A stretch of DNA of 64,000 nt from the NCBI RefSeq assembly GCF_000767615.3, contig NZ_CP009553.3, positions 682,001-746,000 on the forward strand, given 5' to 3'. Position numbers and translations under genes: made by a program. Each line of letters starts with the position of its first letter. The stretch's first letter is position 1. The notes beneath the pieces are model-generated. The model was given only the letters and a program-made list of their open reading frames with translations. It was not told the origin of the DNA and did not search any database. Positions 57,477-64,000 of this stretch are shown in pieces. The DNA is from Pandoraea pnomenusa (GTDB lineage Bacteria; Pseudomonadota; Gammaproteobacteria; Burkholderiales; Burkholderiaceae).

Positions 57477-58277
57477 ATGATGAAGATTGCGATTGCTGGC
57501 GCCTCTGGCCGTATGGGCCGGATGCTGATCGAAACCGTGCTTGCCGCCGACGACGCCAAACTGGTTGGCGCGCTCGACCGTGCGCAAAGCCCGGCGCTGG
57601 GCCACGATGCCGGAGCATTCCTCGGCCGCGAAACCGGGGTGAAGATCACGGACGATCTGGACGCCGCGCTCGCCAACGCCGAGTATCTGATCGACTTCAC
57701 GCGCCCTGAAGGGACGCTCGCCCACCTGGCGGCCGCCGAGAAGCATGGCGTGAAGATGATCATCGGCACGACCGGTTTCTCCGAGGCGGACAAGGCGCGT
57801 CTGGCCAAGGGGGCTGAGCGCGTCGCCGTGGTGTTCGCGCCGAACATGAGCGTGGGCGTGAACGCGACGTTCAAGCTGCTCGAAGTGGCCGCGAAGATTC
57901 TGAACACCGGCTACGACATCGAAATCATCGAGGCACACCACCGCTACAAGGTCGATGCGCCTTCGGGTACGGCGTTGCGCATGGGCGAAGTGGTTGCCGA
58001 GGCGCTGGGGCGCGATCTGAAGGAGTGCGCGATCTACGGCCGTGAGGGGGTGACCGGGGAGCGCGATCCGTCGACGATCGGTTTCGCGACCGTGCGCGGC
58101 GGTGACATCGTGGGCGATCACACGGTGCTGTTCGCCGGTATCGGCGAGCGCATCGAGATCACGCACAAGTCGTCGAGCCGGTTGTCCTATGCCCAGGGCT
58201 CGCTGCGCGCGGCCCGCTTCCTCGCGAAACACAAGACCGGCCTGTTCGACATGCAGGACGTGCTGGGTCTGCGCTGA
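57477..58277 (+). CDS. dapB: 4-hydroxy-tetrahydrodipicolinate reductase
   Basis: Lysine and diaminopimelate pathway enzyme, essential for peptidoglycan. 266 residues from [16 protein letters not shown] (ATG 57477 or 57480). Rossmann [30 protein letters not shown], and the catalytic [18 protein letters not shown] with its His-His and Lys. The gene is 29 bp after bamE in a conserved block. Confidence 0.97.
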   Translation: MMKIAIAGASGRMGRMLIETVLAADDAKLVGALDRAQSPALGHDAGAFLGRETGVKITDDLDAALANAEYLIDFTRPEGTLAHLAAAEKHGVKMIIGTTGFSEADKARLAKGAERVAVVFAPNMSVGVNATFKLLEVAAKILNTGYDIEIIEAHHRYKVDAPSGTALRMGEVVAEALGRDLKECAIYGREGVTGERDPSTIGFATVRGGDIVGDHTVLFAGIGERIEITHKSSSRLSYAQGSLRAARFLAKHKTGLFDMQDVLGLR

Positions 58278-61185
<2,908 letters not shown>

Positions 61186-61280
61186 GGCGGCGTGGATTGC
61201 CGCCGCTCGACGAATTGATGACGTTTGGTGACAAGAGGGCACATCACGTGCAAATGACATCCGGGCAACGAGGCGTCGGC

Positions 61281-61796
61281 ATGACGCGCAGGATCTTCGG
61301 TTGGATGGCCTTGCTGGGCTGCGCGCTGGCATTGTCCGCCTGCGGCTTCCAGCTGCGCGGCGCCAGCGAATACGCGTTCAAGCGGCTGTACATCTCGGGC
61401 GGTGGCCTGATGGCCATCGACATCTCGCGTTACGTGCGCTACGGCAGCAAGGGCACCGTGGTGGTGACCGAACCCAAGGATGCCGACGCTCGCCTCGAGA
61501 TTCTGAACACGACCTCGTCACGTACGGCGGTCAGTCTCGATGCCAACGGCCAGGCGCGCGAATACGAGATTCGCAACTCCTACACGTTCCAGCTGGTCAC
61601 GCCTGACGGCCGGCCGATCATTCCGCTGAGCACCATTCGTCTGACGCGCAATCTGCCCTATAGCGACAGCGAAGCGACGGCGCGCGACACGGAAGCGGCG
61701 CTGCTGGCCCGCGACATGCAGAAGGATGCGGTCGATCAGATCATCCGGCGCATGGAAGCGGTGAAGTCCATGCCGGCCCCGAAGCCGGAAGAATAA
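61281..61796 (+). CDS. lptE: LPS-assembly lipoprotein LptE
   Basis: Outer-membrane lipoprotein that plugs LptD for LPS export. 171 residues from MTRRIFGWMALLGCALALSAC (lipobox LSAC); starts further upstream at 61182 and 61254 are possible but lengthen the signal region. The body has the LptE fold (CGFQLRG..., ITNTTSSRTAVS-like beta strands, RDMQKDAVDQIIRRM). leuS-lptE-holA is the normal betaproteobacterial order. Confidence 0.9.
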   Translation: MTRRIFGWMALLGCALALSACGFQLRGASEYAFKRLYISGGGLMAIDISRYVRYGSKGTVVVTEPKDADARLEILNTTSSRTAVSLDANGQAREYEIRNSYTFQLVTPDGRPIIPLSTIRLTRNLPYSDSEATARDTEAALLARDMQKDAVDQIIRRMEAVKSMPAPKPEE

Positions 61797-61815
61797 CGCC
61801 CCCCGAATCCCGTTC

Positions 61816-62895
61816 ATGCAACTGCGTCCCGACGCGCTCGACGCGCACCTTGCCAAGTCGCTCTCGCCGATCTATACGATCCACGGCGACGAGGGCCTGC
61901 TCGTGCAGGAGGCGGTCGATCGCGTGCGGGCAGCGGCGCGTGCGGGCGGTTTCACCGAACGCGACGTGCTCAGCGTTGAACGCAGCTTCGATTGGGGGGC
62001 GCTCGCGAACGCCGGCCAATCGATGTCGCTGTTCGGCGATCGCAAGCTCATCGAATTGCGCATTCCGGGCGGCAAGCCGGGCAAGGAGGGCGGCGCGGCG
62101 CTCAAGGCGCATGCCGAAGCCGCGAACGGCGACGTGCTGACCATCATCACGCTGCCCCGGCTCGATGCCGCGGCCAGCAAGTCCGACTGGTTCACGGCGC
62201 TCGATCGCGCCGGTGTGACTGTCAAGGTCGACCCGGTCGATCGGGCGCGTCTGCCGGACTGGATCGCCCAGCGTCTGGCTGCGCAGGGCCAGCGCGTCGA
62301 AGCCGGCGAGCCGGGTCGGCGCGTGCTCCAGTTCATTGCCGATCGCGTCGAGGGTAACCTGCTCGCCGCGCATCAGGAAATTCAGAAGCTCGGTCTGTTG
62401 TACCCCGAAGGTGTGCTCACCTTCGAACAGGTGCAGGATGCCGTGCTCAACGTGGCGCGCTACGACGTCTTCAAACTGAGCGAAGCCGTTCTCGCGGGCG
62501 ATGCCGCCCGACTGGTCCGCATGCTCGACGGCTTGCGCGGCGAGGGTGAAGCGGCGCCGCTCGTGCTCTGGGCACTGACCGAGGAAGTCCGCACGCTCGC
62601 GAAGATCACGCGAGGCATGGCGGCGGGCAAGCCGCTTGCCGTGTTGCTGCGGGAGTTCCGCGTGTGGGGGCCGCGTGAGCGCTTGATGGAGCAGGCTGCG
62701 GGCCGCGCCACGCCGGCCATGCTGGCGCAGGCGCTGCAACTGGCCGCACGTCTGGACCGACAGGTCAAGGGGTTGCGCGCCGAAGGCCTGCCCGGCGATC
62801 CGTGGGACGGCATGCTGCAACTTGGCCTGCTGCTCGCGGGCGAGCGACCGCCGGTGGCGCGCTCCGCCCGCGCACCACGCCCGGTGCCCGCGTAG
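61816..62895 (+). CDS. holA: DNA polymerase III, delta subunit
   Basis: Clamp-loader subunit that opens the beta sliding clamp. 359 residues beginning MQLRPDALDAHL; N-terminal P-loop-like fold without a Walker motif (IYTIHGDEGLLVQEAVDRVR), then the C-terminal helical domain (VLWALTEEVRTLAKI, GRATPAMLAQALQLAARLDRQVKGL). It starts 20 bp after lptE. Confidence 0.93.
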   Translation: MQLRPDALDAHLAKSLSPIYTIHGDEGLLVQEAVDRVRAAARAGGFTERDVLSVERSFDWGALANAGQSMSLFGDRKLIELRIPGGKPGKEGGAALKAHAEAANGDVLTIITLPRLDAAASKSDWFTALDRAGVTVKVDPVDRARLPDWIAQRLAAQGQRVEAGEPGRRVLQFIADRVEGNLLAAHQEIQKLGLLYPEGVLTFEQVQDAVLNVARYDVFKLSEAVLAGDAARLVRMLDGLRGEGEAAPLVLWALTEEVRTLAKITRGMAAGKPLAVLLREFRVWGPRERLMEQAAGRATPAMLAQALQLAARLDRQVKGLRAEGLPGDPWDGMLQLGLLLAGERPPVARSARAPRPVPA

Positions 62896-63093
62896 ACCGC
62901 GCCCGACGCCGCTCAAGCCACGAACACCACGAAAGCCGCCAATGCCGGTATTGCGCCTCCCGGGGAACGGGAGCCGCAGCAGCAAGATCCCCGCAATTAA
63001 CGGACAATCTGTCACATGACCGGCGAGCCTTCGCGGCAGCCAACCCGAATTCAAGGGCAACACAGCCGCCCATCGAAACCGCCGAACGACGAT

Positions 63094-64000
63094 ATGGATA
63101 TCAAAGCCTACATGCAATCGCTGGGTCAGCGCGCCCGCGAGGCATCGCGCGCCATGGCGCGTGCCGACACCGCCGCCAAGAATCGCGCGCTGCTCGCGAT
63201 CGCCGACGCCATCGAGCGCCAGGGCGCGACGCTGCAGGACGTGAATCGCCGTGATCTTGAGCGCGCGCGCACCAACGGCCAGGATGCCGCGTTCATCGAC
63301 CGGCTCACGCTGTCCGACAAGGCGTTGCGAACCATGATCGAAGGGTTGCGCCAGATTGCGGGGCTGTCCGATCCTATCGGGGAGATCAGCAACGTGCGCG
63401 TGCAGCCGAGTGGTATTCAGGTCGGCCAGATGCGCGTGCCGCTGGGCGTGATCGGCATCATTTACGAGTCGCGCCCGAACGTGACGATCGACGCGGCGGC
63501 GCTTTGCCTGAAGTCGGGAAATGCGACGATCCTGCGCGGCGGTTCGGAGGCTATCGAGAGCAACACGGCATTGGCGGCGCTGATCGCGGACGCGCTGGCG
63601 GCCAGCGGCTTGCCCGGCGATGCCGTTCAGGTCGTGAACACGCCTGATCGCGCCGCCGTGGGAGAACTCATCACGATGACCGACTATGTCGACGTGATCG
63701 TGCCGCGCGGTGGGAAGAGCCTGATCGCACGTCTGATGCAGGACGCGCGCGTCCCGATGATCAAGCATCTGGATGGCATCTGCCATGTCTACGTCGACGC
63801 TCGCGCAGACGCGTCGAAAGCGCTGGCGATTTGCGAGAACGCCAAGACGCACCGCTACGGCACCTGCAACACGATGGAGACGCTGCTGGTCGATCAGCGG
63901 GCCATCGATCAGTTGCCTGCCATCGCGCGCATGTTCCAGAGCAGGCAGGTCGAGCTGCGCGGCTGCGAACGTACGCTTGCGGCACTCGCCGAAGCCGGCG
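63094..64000 (+). CDS. proA: Glutamate-5-semialdehyde dehydrogenase (gamma-glutamyl phosphate reductase), partial
   Basis: Second step of proline synthesis after ProB. 302 residues are visible; the gene runs off the right edge. Start [18 protein letters not shown] at 63094. Family features: [45 protein letters not shown], and catalytic Cys in [11 protein letters not shown]. It is the last gene of the leuS-lptE-holA-proA series here, and the partner of proB at 2675. Confidence 0.95.
   Translation, partial: MDIKAYMQSLGQRAREASRAMARADTAAKNRALLAIADAIERQGATLQDVNRRDLERARTNGQDAAFIDRLTLSDKALRTMIEGLRQIAGLSDPIGEISNVRVQPSGIQVGQMRVPLGVIGIIYESRPNVTIDAAALCLKSGNATILRGGSEAIESNTALAALIADALAASGLPGDAVQVVNTPDRAAVGELITMTDYVDVIVPRGGKSLIARLMQDARVPMIKHLDGICHVYVDARADASKALAICENAKTHRYGTCNTMETLLVDQRAIDQLPAIARMFQSRQVELRGCERTLAALAEAG

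Overview
The window is 64 kb of GC-rich (roughly 64-66 percent by eye), gene-dense chromosome from a betaproteobacterium. Gene content and order (rplU-rpmA-obgE-proB, aroQ-accB-accC-prmA, fur-bamE-dapB, leuS-lptE-holA-proA, strong third-position GC) fit Burkholderiaceae. My best guess from recall is Pandoraea or a close relative, which a 16S or whole-genome comparison would settle. I see no rRNA, tRNA, CRISPR array, prophage or insertion sequence.

Layout. 1-13400: start of ispB (partial), the ribosomal proteins L21 and L27, the GTPase Obg, glutamate 5-kinase, RppH, ProS, a MarC-family membrane protein, Hpt, SRP protein Ffh, a CcsA/YpjD-like membrane protein and the peptidoglycan-recycling amidase AmpD. 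13400-21000: class Ia ribonucleotide reductase, split into two units (nrdA and nrdB). Each has two NrdR operators, and an aldose 1-epimerase gene lies between them. A lysine/alanine-rich histone H1-like gene follows. 21100-30800: a minus-strand run with a glycine-zipper lipoprotein, a PfkB kinase, Tpx, a zinc-ribbon DUF3426 protein, PrmA, AccC, AccB, AroQ and a TlpA thioredoxin, then the murein-recycling ligase Mpl. 30800-37350: an esterase, an RNB ribonuclease with an acidic tail, a TonB-like protein, LpxO, AroE and MtgA, several of them acting on the cell envelope. 37370-50700: a secreted metzincin, MscS, CorA, PyrF, PncC, PgpA, ThiL, the malic enzyme MaeB, a secreted barnase-type RNase with a barstar partner, YidB, RsmE and a VOC protein. 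50800-64000: a spermidine-synthase-like protein, transketolase, GAPDH, an orphan Wzz-like protein, Fur, BamE, DapB, LeuS, LptE, HolA and the start of ProA.

How the genes connect. Proline synthesis brackets the window (proB near the left end, proA at the right). Cell-wall recycling and synthesis (ampD, mpl, mtgA, dapB) and outer-membrane biogenesis (lpxO, bamE, lptE) are well represented. nrdA and nrdB look co-regulated through matching NrdR sites although they are not co-transcribed.

The least explained parts are non-coding or very small: a leader ORF with tandem Cys codons and competing hairpins before nrdB; a 0.7-kb region before the histone gene holding a good sigma-70 promoter and an orphan intrinsic terminator (candidate small RNA or attenuator); a run of abutting hairpins upstream of ampD; and a 22-bp perfect palindrome after the histone gene. 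Accessory-looking protein genes are the metzincin, the RNase/barstar pair and lpxO.
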